NCBI GenBank assembly: GCA_029953615.1
Contig: CP124529.1
Location: forward strand, 4,924,494-4,988,493
Source of the DNA: Pseudomonas putida
GTDB lineage: Bacteria > Pseudomonadota > Gammaproteobacteria > Pseudomonadales > Pseudomonadaceae
Length of the DNA: 64,000 bases
Reading direction: 5' to 3'
Of the stretch, positions 45,457 through 54,731 are shown one piece after another. Made by a program: the position numbers and the translations under genes. Under the pieces are notes generated by a model, which saw nothing but the letters and a program-made list of their open reading frames with translations, was not told where the DNA came from and made no database searches. The first letter of the stretch is position 1; the number at the start of each line of letters is the position of its first letter.

Positions 45457-46356
45457 TGAACCGCTCAGTGGGTCTCATCGGGACTGGGGCGTATGGGGCA
45501 GGCTATCTGTCAACGGTTGCTGGCCAACCAGGTGCCCGTGCACATTCATAATCGAACGAAGGAAAAGTCTGTTGATCTGATACGGCAGGGTGCAATTTGG
45601 GCAACGGATATGGTTGCTCTGGTGAGAGAAGTACGACTCCTGTTCATCTGCACATCCGGTAGCGAGGCGGTGCAGGACGTTTACTATGCTCGCGATCTGG
45701 GCCTGCTTTCTTGTCTGGGAGCTGGCAGTGTAGTAGTTGACATCGGCACGCTCGCGCCCGAAGCAGCCAAAGCATTGCATGCTGCTTTTGTCGAGCAGGG
45801 GTCGGATTACATCGAGTGCCCAGTTTCAGGCGGTGTGGAGGGAGCGCTCGCAGGGACATTGAGTGCCATAGTATCGGGCAGGGCAGAGGCTTATGAGTTG
45901 GTGCAGCCGCTACTCAAGGTCTTTTGTGCGACGGTCTCCTATGTGACGGAGCCAGGTAAGGCGCAGCGTCTGAAGATCCTCAATAACTTGGCTGAAAGCA
46001 TCAACCTTGCAGGTGCTATAGAGGTCATTAGCCAAGGATTGGCCCAAGGACTAGATCTGAAGTCCATGGCAGAAGTTTTCACGTCCTGCCGAGGGCGGTC
46101 TGCGTATATGGATGTCGCGCTAGGTTATGCACTGTCGGGTGGTGCAACCAGTAATGTCAGCCTTACCGTGCGCTGTAAGGACTTAGACTTGGCGCAGGAG
46201 CGATTGCCGAGCGGTCAGGAATATCCGTTTTCAAACTTGGCGATGACGACCTTTCACAAGGTTAAGCAGGTGTGCGGTGAGCAAGGAGACCAGTGCCAAT
46301 ATTTCTCATTCTATCCAACAACAAAGCAAGGAGGGCGTCATGAATATTCGCAATGA
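45456..46356 (+). CDS. psf3: Beta-hydroxyacid dehydrogenase family, Psf3-like 2-oxopropylphosphonate reductase; one frameshift
   Basis: This NAD(P)-dependent 6-phosphogluconate-dehydrogenase-like enzyme would be about 299 residues. The Rossmann start MNRSVGLIGTGA is in one frame and continues MGQAICQRLLANQVPVHIHNRT in the next; removing the T at 45492 restores GTGAMGQAI. Later motifs are ECPVSGGVEGALAGTLSAIV and the catalytic lysine segment RLKILNNLAESINLAG. Psf3 reduces 2-oxopropylphosphonate to (S)-2-hydroxypropylphosphonate. It overlaps the kinase stop and the next start. Confidence 0.83.
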
Positions 46357-47471
46357 TGTGATCATCGAGGATACTACGTTACGCGATGGCGAGCAGGCCC
46401 CAGGCGTTTCTTTCGACAGAGAAACTAAGCTGAGAATCTTTGATGCACTGGTGGACGCGGGGGTCAGGTGGATTGAGGGTGGTATAAACGCTATGGGTGG
46501 CAGCGAGACTCGTACCCTGCGCGAGATGCTGGAGCGAACCGAGGCGACGGACATCAATCTGGTCGGTTGGAATCGAGGGGTGAAGGAAGATATCAGGAAG
46601 ACTTTGGATCTGGGGTATAAGTACGTTCATATCGGTCTGCCAACTTCGGATGTCCACCTCAAGGACAGTATCAACAAGTCAAAAAGCTGGCTGATCCAGC
46701 AGGCCTGTGACTTGATCGATTATGCAAAGCAGCGGGGCGCCTTCGTCTCGATCAGTGCCGAGGATGTAGGGCGTTCCGATCTTTCCTTCGTTGTTGAATA
46801 TGCCGGGCATGTTCAGGCGGCCGGGGCTGATAGGCTTCGGTTGTCCGATACCGTTGGCGTGATGACGCCGCAGCAGTACCATCATGTGGTCAAGGTTGTT
46901 TCGACGCAGACGTCTATTGACACGCAGTGTCATGCGCACAATGACTTCGGTTATGCAGTCAGCAACACGATTTCTGGGTTGGTTGGCGGGCGCGCGGTAC
47001 TTCCATGTCACTGTCAATGGTGTCGGCGAGCGAGCAGGTATGCCTGATATTGCCCAAGTGCTGATGTCCTTGAAGGTACAATATGGCGTCGATCTCGGAA
47101 TCAAGCTTGAAAAACTGCAGCATTTGAGCGCGGTCGTAGCTGAGGCCACCAATTCTCGCATTTACCCTTGGCAGCCTGTGGTGGGTGCCAATGTCTTCGC
47201 CCACGAGTCGGGTATTCATGCCAACGGCACGATCAACAACGGTGGTGCATTCGAGCCATTCGCGCCGGAGCTATTGGGGCGTGATAGGCAGATCGTGGTG
47301 GGCAAGCATTCTGGGCGGGCCTCATTGAAATATGCGTTGGATTATCTACAAGTCGCTTATGTGGAGGATGAGCTTCCAAGACTGCTGCAGTTAGTGCGCG
47401 AGGTATCGATGATCAAGTCGCGCGCTTTGAGCTTTGATGATGTGGCACTGTTGCATTCGACGTTGAATTGA
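46340..47471 (+). CDS. psf2: 2-Phosphonomethylmalate synthase, Psf2-like (HMGL/homocitrate synthase family); one frameshift
   Basis: This DRE-TIM metallolyase is about 376 residues with the shift ignored. DTTLRDGEQAPGVSF near residue 11, LSDTVGVMTPQQY and the metal-binding CHAHNDFGYAVSNT are intact in the first frame. Near 46988-46990 one extra G in GCGGGCGC breaks the frame; dropping it gives GLVGGARYFHVTVNGVGERAG, as in homocitrate/isopropylmalate synthases. VFAHESGIHANG and VVGKHSGRASLKYAL follow. The expected reaction condenses acetyl-CoA with phosphonopyruvate. AAGGAGGG precedes the ATG at 46340. Confidence 0.85.
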
Positions 47472-47481
47472 AGGAGTCCCG

Positions 47482-48057
47482 ATGCAAGCCACGTTAACGG
47501 TCAGTAGGCAGGCGTTGGCCCTGCTGTTGCAAACCCGCAAGATGACGCTGGAGAACGCCCAGGAGTTTTATCATGACGCAGGCAGCATGGTTCGCATCGG
47601 TTTTGGCCAACTCACTCGTCTGGCTAAGATGCTGGATGTTCCCTTGGCACATGCCGTTCATGAGCTTGGCGGAGAGGGTGATGACCTACGGGACAAAGTG
47701 AAAATTTGTCGCAAACAGGCGCAGTTCGAGCGCTTGAGGGTTGTGGGTGTGCAAGATCAGCCGGCCTACTTGTATCGGCATGTGATGAAAACGATGGCAG
47801 ACAAGCATCTGATGGTGCTCCGAACCTCTCCACTCTTCACCAGAGTCGATGATGCCCCGCTAAACGGCGGCCATCAGGTGAAAGAGTTTGTGTACGTCCT
47901 TTCAGGTGTGGTTGGCGTCCTGTGGTCCGGCAGAGCGGGGCACCGCCGCACTGATGTACTGTCGACTGGAGACTCGATTTTCATTGATTCTTGGGTCCCG
48001 CATTCATTTTATGCGGTACAGGCCGACTCGCAGATCTTGGCGGTCGATTACGCTTGA
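47482..48057 (+). CDS. Second HppE-like cupin protein
   Basis: This 191-residue paralogue has the same two-domain design as the HppE gene four genes upstream. It has Lys20 (TRKMTLE), Tyr96 and Tyr98 (AYLYRH), Asn128, the iron triad His131, Glu135 (GHQVKEF) and His174 (WVPHSFYA), so it looks catalytically competent. It lacks the first two tyrosines of the YYxY cluster as a pair. It may epoxidise or oxidise another phosphonate, or make the cluster's product differ from fosfomycin. Helix-turn-helix function of the N-domain is not implied. It is last in the operon. Confidence 0.82.
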   Translation: MQATLTVSRQALALLLQTRKMTLENAQEFYHDAGSMVRIGFGQLTRLAKMLDVPLAHAVHELGGEGDDLRDKVKICRKQAQFERLRVVGVQDQPAYLYRHVMKTMADKHLMVLRTSPLFTRVDDAPLNGGHQVKEFVYVLSGVVGVLWSGRAGHRRTDVLSTGDSIFIDSWVPHSFYAVQADSQILAVDYA

Positions 48058-48091
48058 GGCTGAGTTTAACTTCGATAGTTATGATTCCACT

Positions 48092-48362
48092 GCTGGTCAA
48101 CGTCATGACCAGCAAGACCATCTACTCGGTCGGGCGCAGTGCCCGGGTGTTCAAGTTCATCGAGTTCAAGAAGTTGCTGGAGGCCGAGGTGGGGTACACC
48201 ACCAACGAGCCGGCGCAGCTGTACGTGTTGTCGGCGATCGAGGCGGCGGTGGGGCATTTGCTGGCGCAGGGGATCGAGCGGCGGTTGTGGCAGGTGGCGG
48301 GGGATGCGGGGGCAGGGCAGGCTACGGTGGACAAGTATTTGAGCCAGAATCAGCGGCCGTAA
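48092..48362 (+). pseudogene. csgG': csgG 3' fragment, right copy of the island-flanking repeat
   Basis: This 271-bp segment encodes the last 90 residues of CsgG in frame (MTSKTIYSVGRSARVFKFIEF... to the stop TAA at 48360-48362). It lacks the rest of the gene and has no start of its own. About 20 differences from the intact copy, mostly third-position, show that it is not a recent exact duplication. It marks the right edge of the island. Confidence 0.88.
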
Positions 48363-48374
48363 AAGAGGCTCATG

Positions 48375-48420
48375 AAGCCAGCCGCCACCTCAGAATTTGC
48401 GCTGAGGTGGCGGCTGGCTT
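48375..48420. terminator. Strong stem-loop (probable bidirectional terminator)
   Basis: AAGCCAGCCGCCACCTCAG and CTGAGGTGGCGGCTGGCTT form a perfect 19-bp stem with an 8-base loop. It lies between the rightward csgG fragment and the leftward RHS gene. A and T runs flank it only weakly. Confidence 0.75.
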
Positions 48421-48441
48421 GCTAATAAGTAAGCGCCTGTT

Positions 48442-49443
48442 TTACTGGCCGCGGATATTTTGGTTCACCCAGTAGGAAAATCCCGCTGATGTGTTTCTCA
48501 TATCTGCATAATTGTATTCGATTAGCATAGAGTTTGTAATCTTTGTTATGCCTAGGTTTGTGTATCTGCTATATATCAAAGCCTGTCGAAAAATAGCGAT
48601 TTTCTTCGCGCTCTCGCTACGGTAAGCGTTGAACTCAGCCGTATTCTTCAAGCTTAGATCCACAGCCTCATCTAGTGAGAGAGTCAATGTTGAAGAGATT
48701 CGGGGCCTAGAAGCCCTGGGCAGGTTTTGAAAGATCTGCTTCGCCAAGACTCTGTCGCCGTTTCCTGGGTTAATAGGGTACTCCGCCAAGCTTGATTGTG
48801 GCGGTGCAGGAGAGGCGGAGGACGTTTTTGGCGAGCCCTGCACAGTGATGGGAGATCTAGAACGGCTACGTTCCTGTGTAAACTCAAAAACGCTGCCCCA
48901 GTCAGGCGTAGAAACTGGCGACGGAAGGGGGCGGCGAGTAGTTACAGGACTCAAGGGCGGAGTGTTCAGTCGGGAGGGAGACCTGCCTCGAACATGGCCA
49001 GAGGGGTCTATAAAATTTATGGGGTCGTTGTGGCAGTAGACATAAGCGTTAATACCGCCTGCCCCGAATGGACTATAAGCATCTGCTTGGTAGAAACGCA
49101 TGCGTGCGGGGCTGTAAGTACGGGCGCCATTGCCTAAGCTGTATAAGGAATGGACGACGTTTTTTAGTAGTCCATTGAAGCTTTGCTGTAGTGGCAGAAG
49201 GGTGCCGTCGAGCCCATAGGCGGTGTAGCTGATTTCACTTGAGGGTTTTGAATCTCCGTCTTGCCGATTCAATACTGAGTGGTTGTTATCGGCGGTCAGA
49301 AGGGTGGCTTGAGCTTGCAGAGCTTCATGTTCTGTTTCAGCCAGTGGCAACGACCCTGCGCGGAGAAAGCGCGTTACCACCCTGAAGCGCGCCGCAACGT
49401 TGGGTTGTGTCCCCTGATAGAAGTAGCGGATGTCGATAGTCAT
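48442..49443 (-). CDS. Orphan RHS-core protein with variable C-terminus
   Basis: This 333-residue protein of the small Pseudomonas RHS group has a core with YTAYGLDG, RMRFYQADAYSPFGAGGINAYVYCHNDPINFIDPSGH near residue 115, which is the conserved RHS junction. A unique 180-residue C-terminal region follows, rich in Ser, Pro and Arg and then helical. RHS C-termini are usually polymorphic toxins. No RHS repeats, signal peptide or T6SS gene is nearby. No immunity gene is evident, because the gene runs into the terminator and the csgG fragment. Base composition is AT-richer than the core. Confidence 0.8.
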   Translation of the reverse strand: MTIDIRYFYQGTQPNVAARFRVVTRFLRAGSLPLAETEHEALQAQATLLTADNNHSVLNRQDGDSKPSSEISYTAYGLDGTLLPLQQSFNGLLKNVVHSLYSLGNGARTYSPARMRFYQADAYSPFGAGGINAYVYCHNDPINFIDPSGHVRGRSPSRLNTPPLSPVTTRRPLPSPVSTPDWGSVFEFTQERSRSRSPITVQGSPKTSSASPAPPQSSLAEYPINPGNGDRVLAKQIFQNLPRASRPRISSTLTLSLDEAVDLSLKNTAEFNAYRSESAKKIAIFRQALIYSRYTNLGITKITNSMLIEYNYADMRNTSAGFSYWVNQNIRGQ

Positions 49444-49689
49444 GTGTCAACGTCCTGAACCGATGTAGTGTGCGTAGGTTAAGGTGGCGAAGTCGCCTTG
49501 GAGAACTGGCAGTTTTATCAGTGGGGGCAATGAAGACGGACTGTTCAGTTCTCTTAGCGGCCCTTTTCGACCGGTCCGGCGCCTCGGCAAGACCGCTCTT
49601 CCATCGACTGCGCCAGCGGGTGAGGAAGCGCAGACAAAAGGCTTATCTGATCCTCCCGTACGCGCCACCACGGCGTCCTCCAGTTTCTC

Positions 49690-49945
49690 CACCTGCGAAT
49701 GCAGCCATCCGCCGTTGTTTGCCGTGCGTTCGGGGGTGGACTACGAAAATGCGCTGGTGCACCTGTCCACGCTGCTCAAAGGTGCGTTTGCGACCGATCT
49801 CAAGGCGCTGGAGCTGGCCAAGGGGACCTGTCGTGATCTGTTGTTGAGCAATGATCATGGGCTGGATTCGGCCAAGGCGGTGGTGGAGGCGTTGCTGGAT
49901 GGGGTGGAGAGGCAGCAGCTGGCTGGCCGGGGGAAGGCTCCTTAG
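49690..49945 (+). pseudogene. DUF3077-like small protein with disrupted 5' end
   Basis: The last 80 or so residues of an open frame (HPPLFAVRSGVDYENAL, then VHLSTLLKGAF and AKAVVEALLDGVE) resemble the DUF3077 small proteins common in Pseudomonas. The upstream part of the frame (from a GTG at 49484) does not look like the family and has no ribosome site, so the 5' end seems lost or replaced. Function unknown. Confidence 0.45.
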
Positions 49946-50415
49946 CTGGAGGGCGCGCTGGCCTGGGTCCTGTGATTAGTTTCGAGGTGCCTGGCGATAG
50001 AGTTTTGGCGCCTGTGGGATCGAGCACCGCCCGCGCGGCGCTTCGCGGGACAAGCCCGCTCCCACATTTGTTGCAACGTGGCCATGCCTGTGGGAGAGGC
50101 TTTGTCAGCCTTGGTGCAAGGCTTGAGACAGGTGGGGCGGCATTGGTGCCAACTCAGAAATCCAGCCAGCCTCACCAAGCTGGCAACCATGGCCTGACAG
50201 GTTCGGCACGTTGCAACAAATGTGGGAGCGGGCTTGTCCCGCGAAGCGCCGCGCGGGCGGCGCTCGGTTTCAGCCCCCGCGCAAAATCCAAGCCGTACAC
50301 CCCGGCGCCTCCCCGAAACCATCAACCAGATGACGCCTAGCCATTTCTCCCGCACACTGCGGAAAATTCCCAAGCCCGTTCCCCGCCACCTTGCGGGGCA
50401 CAGCCGGAGTAGAAA
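49946..50415. repeat. Intergenic region with distant inverted REPs
   Basis: This gap of about 470 bp has an REP with GGCGCTTCGCGGGACAAGCC near 50036-50072 and its inverted partner TGTGGGAGCGGGCTTGTCCC at 50221-50268. GTTGCAAC-type ends adjoin both, so the pair forms a roughly 230-bp inverted unit. Nothing else was recognised except the approach to the next gene. Confidence 0.75.
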
Positions 50416-52329
50416 ATGGCGCGACAACTCATAACAAACGCCCACGACCCGCTGCACGATTCCCGCCAGGCCCGTCTGAAACTATGGCCAGCGAAGGCGA
50501 GCTGCCGCTGGGCATGCTGCGCGAGGAGATCGACGCCTCCTGGCGCCGCAGCCTGGGCCATGGCCTGGACTGCCTGCAAGGCGAGCAAGTCGGCCTGGGC
50601 CTGGAACAGGGCCATGACCTGCGCGTGCTGCTGGAGCGCAACCGCCTGCTGGTCGACGCCGTTACTCCCGAACTGGACTACCTGGTGGCGCGCCAGGGCA
50701 AGGCCGGCATCGTCATCCTCGGCGATGCCCAGGCCAACGTGCTGGCCATCGAAGGGCAGAAGCACGTGCTGCAACGCGAAGGCCTGCGCGACCTGCACCC
50801 GGGCAGCTGCTGGAGCGAATCATTGCGTGGCACCAACGCCATCGGCACTGCCGTAGTAGAAGGCCGGCCGACCTTGATCAACTGCGGCGAGCACTACCTC
50901 GACCGCCTCAGCCCGTTCTCCTGCACCTCGGTACCCCTGCGCGACCCGCGTGGCGAGGTGATCGGTGTGCTCGACATCACCCGCGAAGGGGTAATGGCGC
51001 AACCACAAGACAGCCTGTCGACACTCATGCTGGCGGCCGGCAACATCGAAAGCCGGATGTTTGGCTTGTGCCACCCGGAGCAATTGGTGTTGGCCTTCCA
51101 TAGCCGCCCGCAATACCTCAACAGCGCCTGGCATGGCCTGCTGGCGCTGAGCCTGGACGGCGAAGTGCTGGCGGCCAACGACAGTGCCTGCCAGCTGTTG
51201 CAGGTGCCGCGCCATGAGCTGTTGGGCCGGCGCAGCAGCGATTTGCTGGGGGAGCGTTCACCGGCCTTCATCGCGCGCCTGTGGCAGGGTGGGGTGAGCA
51301 GCGTGCAAACGGCCAAAGGCGAGTTCTACTTCCGCGCACTGCAGTTGCCGCGCCATGGCCGGGTCAACGGCAGCACGCCGGTCAGCAAGCCGACGCTGAG
51401 CAAGCAGTCGCCTGCACTTGATGCGCTGGCTGGTGGCGACACACGGCTCGCACGCAACCTGCGCATGGCCCGCCAAGGGTTGGGGTAATGGCTTGCCGGT
51501 GTTGTTGCTGGGTGAGACGGGCACCGGTAAAGAAGTGGTTGCCCGGGCCTTGCACCAGGCCAGCCCGCGAGCCGACAAACCGTTCGTGGCAGTCAACTGC
51601 GCCGCAATCCCTGAAGGCCTGATCGAATCCGAACTGTTCGGTTACCGCGAGGGCGCCTTTACCGGCTCGCGCCGGGGCGGCATGGTCGGGCGGCTGATGC
51701 AGGCCCATGGCGGCACGCTGTTCCTCGATGAGATCGGCGACATGCCGCTGGCCCTGCAGGCGCGCCTGCTGCGCGTATTGCAGGAGCGGCGGGTGGCCCC
51801 GTTGGGTGCAGGGGAAGAACAGGACATCGACGTGGCGCTGATCTGCGCCACCCACCGCGACCTCAAGCGCCTGGTGCAGGAGCAGCACTTCCGCGAAGAC
51901 CTGTACTACCGGGTCAACGGCGTATCGCTGCGCCTGCCGGCATTGCGCGAGCGCGACGACCTGGCGGCGATCATCCAGGGCCTGCTGGACAAGTCTGAAG
52001 CCAGGGGCGTGACCCTGGACCCGGCCCTGACTGCGCTGCTCGAAGGCTTCGACTGGCCGGGCAACATCCGCCAGCTGGAAATGGTCGTGCGCACGGCGCT
52101 GGCCATGCGCGAGGACGGTGAGCAGGTGTTGACCCTCGATCACCTCACTGACTGCCTGCTGGACGAACTGGCCAGCGGTACGGCACCCTCCGGCAGCCTC
52201 AAGGACAACGAACTGGAGCTGATCCGTGGCGCCTTGGCGCGCCATCAGGGCAACGTGTCCGCGGCGGCCGAGGCGCTGGGTATCAGCCGAGCGACGCTGT
52301 ACCGCAAGCTCAAACAGTTGCGCGGCTGA
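50416..52329 (+). CDS. AcoR-like sigma-54-dependent activator next to the qhp genes; two frameshifts
   Basis: This is a GAF-AAA+-Fis activator of about 637 residues if shifts are ignored. The N-terminus [20 protein letters not shown] (ATG at 50416 with GGAG upstream) is in a different frame from [23 protein letters not shown], implying a shift near 50485. A GAF-type domain follows ([16 protein letters not shown]). An extra base at about 51486 (GGGGTAATGG) separates LRMARQGLG from [22 protein letters not shown] (Walker A). [13 protein letters not shown] and the Fis helix ([19 protein letters not shown]) are intact. It probably controls the quinohemoprotein amine dehydrogenase genes. It may be broken, or misread. 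Confidence 0.82.
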
Positions 52330-52330
52330 C

Positions 52331-54064
52331 ATGGGCGGCCTGTTCGCCCGGCTGGTGGAATCCAGCGACCCTGTACTCATGCGCCAGGCGTTGGCCTGGC
52401 TGTATGGTTTCGTGCGCCCCCATCGACGTGCCATCGGCCTGTTGCTCGGTTTGTCGCTGGGTGCCTCGTTGCTGGCGCTGGCGCAACCCTGGCTGGTCAA
52501 GACCCTGATCGACGAGGGGCTGCTGGCCAAGGATTACCACACCCTCTGGCACATGGCGGCGATCATGATCGGTGCGGGCCTGTTGGGTACCATGCTGGCC
52601 GGGGTCAACCGCTACCTGCATACACGTTTGTCGGGGCGAATCCTGTTTGCCCTGCGCGATGACCTTTACCGCCACCTGCAGCAGTTGTCGCCGACGTTCT
52701 ACGGACGGCGGCGCATCGGCGACATTCTTTCGCGGCTGGACGGCGATGTGGCGGAGATCCAGCGCTTTGCCGTGGACTCGCTGTTCTCGGCGGTTTCGGC
52801 GGTGATCGGCCTGGTTGGCGCGGTGGCGTTGATGCTGATGCTGTCGTGGCAGCTATCGCTGCTGCTGGCGCTGCTGGTGCCGATCGAAGTGCTGTGGCTG
52901 CGCTGGATGCGGCGCAAGGTGGAGCGCGAAGTGCGCAACCTGCGCGAACGCTCGGCGGATGTGTCGTCGTTCCTGGTCGAGACCCTGCCAGCGATGAAGT
53001 TCATCCAGGCGGCCGGCCAGCAAGGCCGCGAGGCGGGGCGCCTGGACCAGCTGGGCCAGGGCTACATGCGCCAGTTGCTGAAAGTGCAGGTGACCGAATT
53101 CTTCACCCAGGCCATCCCTGGCACGCTGACTTCCTGGTGCCGCGCCTGCGCGTTCCTGGTCGGCGGCTGGTGGGTGATCCAGGGCACCTGGCAGTTGGGC
53201 GCGCTGATCGCGTTTTCCACCTACATGGGCATGGCGGTGGGCCCGGTACAAAGCCTGCTGGGGTTGTACGTGGCGGTGCAGCGCATGGCCGTGAGCCTGG
53301 GGCGGGTGATGGAACTGAAGCAGGAGGTGGTTGCCGTGCATCAGGCGGTCAACCCGCAGCCTATACCCGATGGCCCAGGCGAATTGCGTCTGGAGGCGCT
53401 GAGCTTTGCCCATGAGGGGCGCCAGGGCGCAGTGCTGAACAACGTGCAGGTGTGCGTGCCGGGTGGCCTCAAGGTAGCCATCAGCGGTGCCTCGGGGGTG
53501 GGCAAGTCGACCCTGATCGACCTGCTGCAGCGCTTCTATGACCCGGACGCCGGGCGCATTTTGCTGGATGGCACAGACCTTCGCGAACTGGACCTGGCCG
53601 CGCTGCGTCGGCGCATTGCGGTGGTCAGCCAGGACATCGTGCTGTTCCGCGGCACCCTGGCGCAGAACCTGGCCTACGGCGTGCCTGAGGCCAGCCGTGA
53701 GGAGCTGGAGCGGGTGGTGCGCCTGGCGCGCCTGGACAACCTGGTCGACAGCCTGCCGCTGGGACTGGATGGCCTGCTGGGCGAGCGTGGCCAGCAGCTG
53801 TCCGGCGGGCAGAAACAACGCATTGCCATCGCCCGTGCGGTGCTGCAGGCCCCGGCGATCCTGGTGCTGGACGAGGCCACATCGGCGGTGGACGAAGCCA
53901 CCGAGCGCGAAGTGATCGCGGCCATTGACCAACTGTTCGCCGGCCGCACGCGCATTCTGATCAGCCACCGCGCTTCGACCTTGGCCGATGCCGACCTGCA
54001 CCTGTACTTGCATGAGGGCCAGTTGCAGGTGCTGCCGCAGGAGGCAACCCAGCATGGACACTGA
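52331..54064 (+). CDS. qhpF: ABC transporter (fused membrane and ATPase domains), QhpF-like
   Basis: This 577-residue half-transporter has six membrane helices (for example IGLLLGLSLGASLLALAQPWLV) followed by an ATPase with Walker A ISGASGVGKSTLIDLL, signature GERGQQLSGGQKQRIAIARAVL and Walker B ILVLDEATSAVD. Placed before the protease and flavoprotein genes it matches QhpF, which exports the modified gamma subunit of quinohemoprotein amine dehydrogenase to the periplasm. It starts one base after the activator's end. Confidence 0.85.
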   Translation: MGGLFARLVESSDPVLMRQALAWLYGFVRPHRRAIGLLLGLSLGASLLALAQPWLVKTLIDEGLLAKDYHTLWHMAAIMIGAGLLGTMLAGVNRYLHTRLSGRILFALRDDLYRHLQQLSPTFYGRRRIGDILSRLDGDVAEIQRFAVDSLFSAVSAVIGLVGAVALMLMLSWQLSLLLALLVPIEVLWLRWMRRKVEREVRNLRERSADVSSFLVETLPAMKFIQAAGQQGREAGRLDQLGQGYMRQLLKVQVTEFFTQAIPGTLTSWCRACAFLVGGWWVIQGTWQLGALIAFSTYMGMAVGPVQSLLGLYVAVQRMAVSLGRVMELKQEVVAVHQAVNPQPIPDGPGELRLEALSFAHEGRQGAVLNNVQVCVPGGLKVAISGASGVGKSTLIDLLQRFYDPDAGRILLDGTDLRELDLAALRRRIAVVSQDIVLFRGTLAQNLAYGVPEASREELERVVRLARLDNLVDSLPLGLDGLLGERGQQLSGGQKQRIAIARAVLQAPAILVLDEATSAVDEATEREVIAAIDQLFAGRTRILISHRASTLADADLHLYLHEGQLQVLPQEATQHGH

Positions 54065-54731
54065 CGTGCGCATCGGCGTCATCGACAGTGGCTGCTCGCC
54101 GGAGCAGGCCAGCGGCTTGCTCGCCGCCCGCCGTTTCTGGCTGGAAGGTGGCCATCTGCGTGAAGGGGATATGCTGCCTGACCAGCTGGGGCATGGCAGT
54201 GCGGTGCTTGCCGGCGTGCAACGTGAGGCCGGGGCGGTGCCGGTACTGATGGCCCAGGTGTTCAGCGCCCAGGCCAGTACCAGCGCCTTGCAGGTGGCAG
54301 CTGCCTTGCTGTGGCTGGTGGAGGCGGGCGCTACGCTGGTCAACCTTAGCCTTGGCCTGCAACAGGACCGGCCGGTGCTGCACCAGGCCTGTGCCGAAGC
54401 GCTGGCCGCCGGTGTGCTGTTGTGCGCTTCCAGCCCGGCGCAGGGTGGGCCGGTATTCCCGGCCAGCTACCCCGGGATCATCCGGGTTACCGGCGATGCC
54501 CGCTGTACACCGGGCCAATGGTCGTGGCTGGGTACTCGGCAAGCGGATTTTGGCGGTTACGTGGGCGAGGGCGGCAGGGCGGGGGCGAGCCTCGGCTGTG
54601 CGGCCTTGAGCGGCAGGATTGCAGCCTTGCTGTGTGCTCAACCGTGCATGAACCGCCAGCAGGTGCATGACTGGTTGCGTGACCATGCGGCCTTCACTGG
54701 CCCCGAGCGACGAGGAGCCGGCCATGCCTGA
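54054..54731 (+). CDS. qhpE: Subtilisin-like maturation protease, QhpE-like
   Basis: This is a compact 225-residue S8-type serine protease. The triad regions are visible as VIDSGCSP (Asp), LGHGSAVLAG (His) and GASLGCAALSGRIAALL (Ser). No signal peptide is seen, so it acts in the cytoplasm. In QHNDH biogenesis QhpE removes the leader from the cross-linked gamma subunit before export. It overlaps qhpF by 11 bases and qhpG by 8. Confidence 0.87.
   Translation: MDTDVRIGVIDSGCSPEQASGLLAARRFWLEGGHLREGDMLPDQLGHGSAVLAGVQREAGAVPVLMAQVFSAQASTSALQVAAALLWLVEAGATLVNLSLGLQQDRPVLHQACAEALAAGVLLCASSPAQGGPVFPASYPGIIRVTGDARCTPGQWSWLGTRQADFGGYVGEGGRAGASLGCAALSGRIAALLCAQPCMNRQQVHDWLRDHAAFTGPERRGAGHA

Noticed and set aside
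48375..48420. Integron attC-like site or IS terminal repeat
   Set aside because: A simple perfect 19-bp hairpin lacking attC core sites, with no target-site duplication seen; a terminator explains it better.
49447..49692. Minus-strand 81-codon frame next to the first RHS gene as an immunity gene
   Set aside because: It lies upstream, not downstream, of the RHS gene, has no clear ribosome site, and its sequence overlaps the damaged DUF3077-like region.
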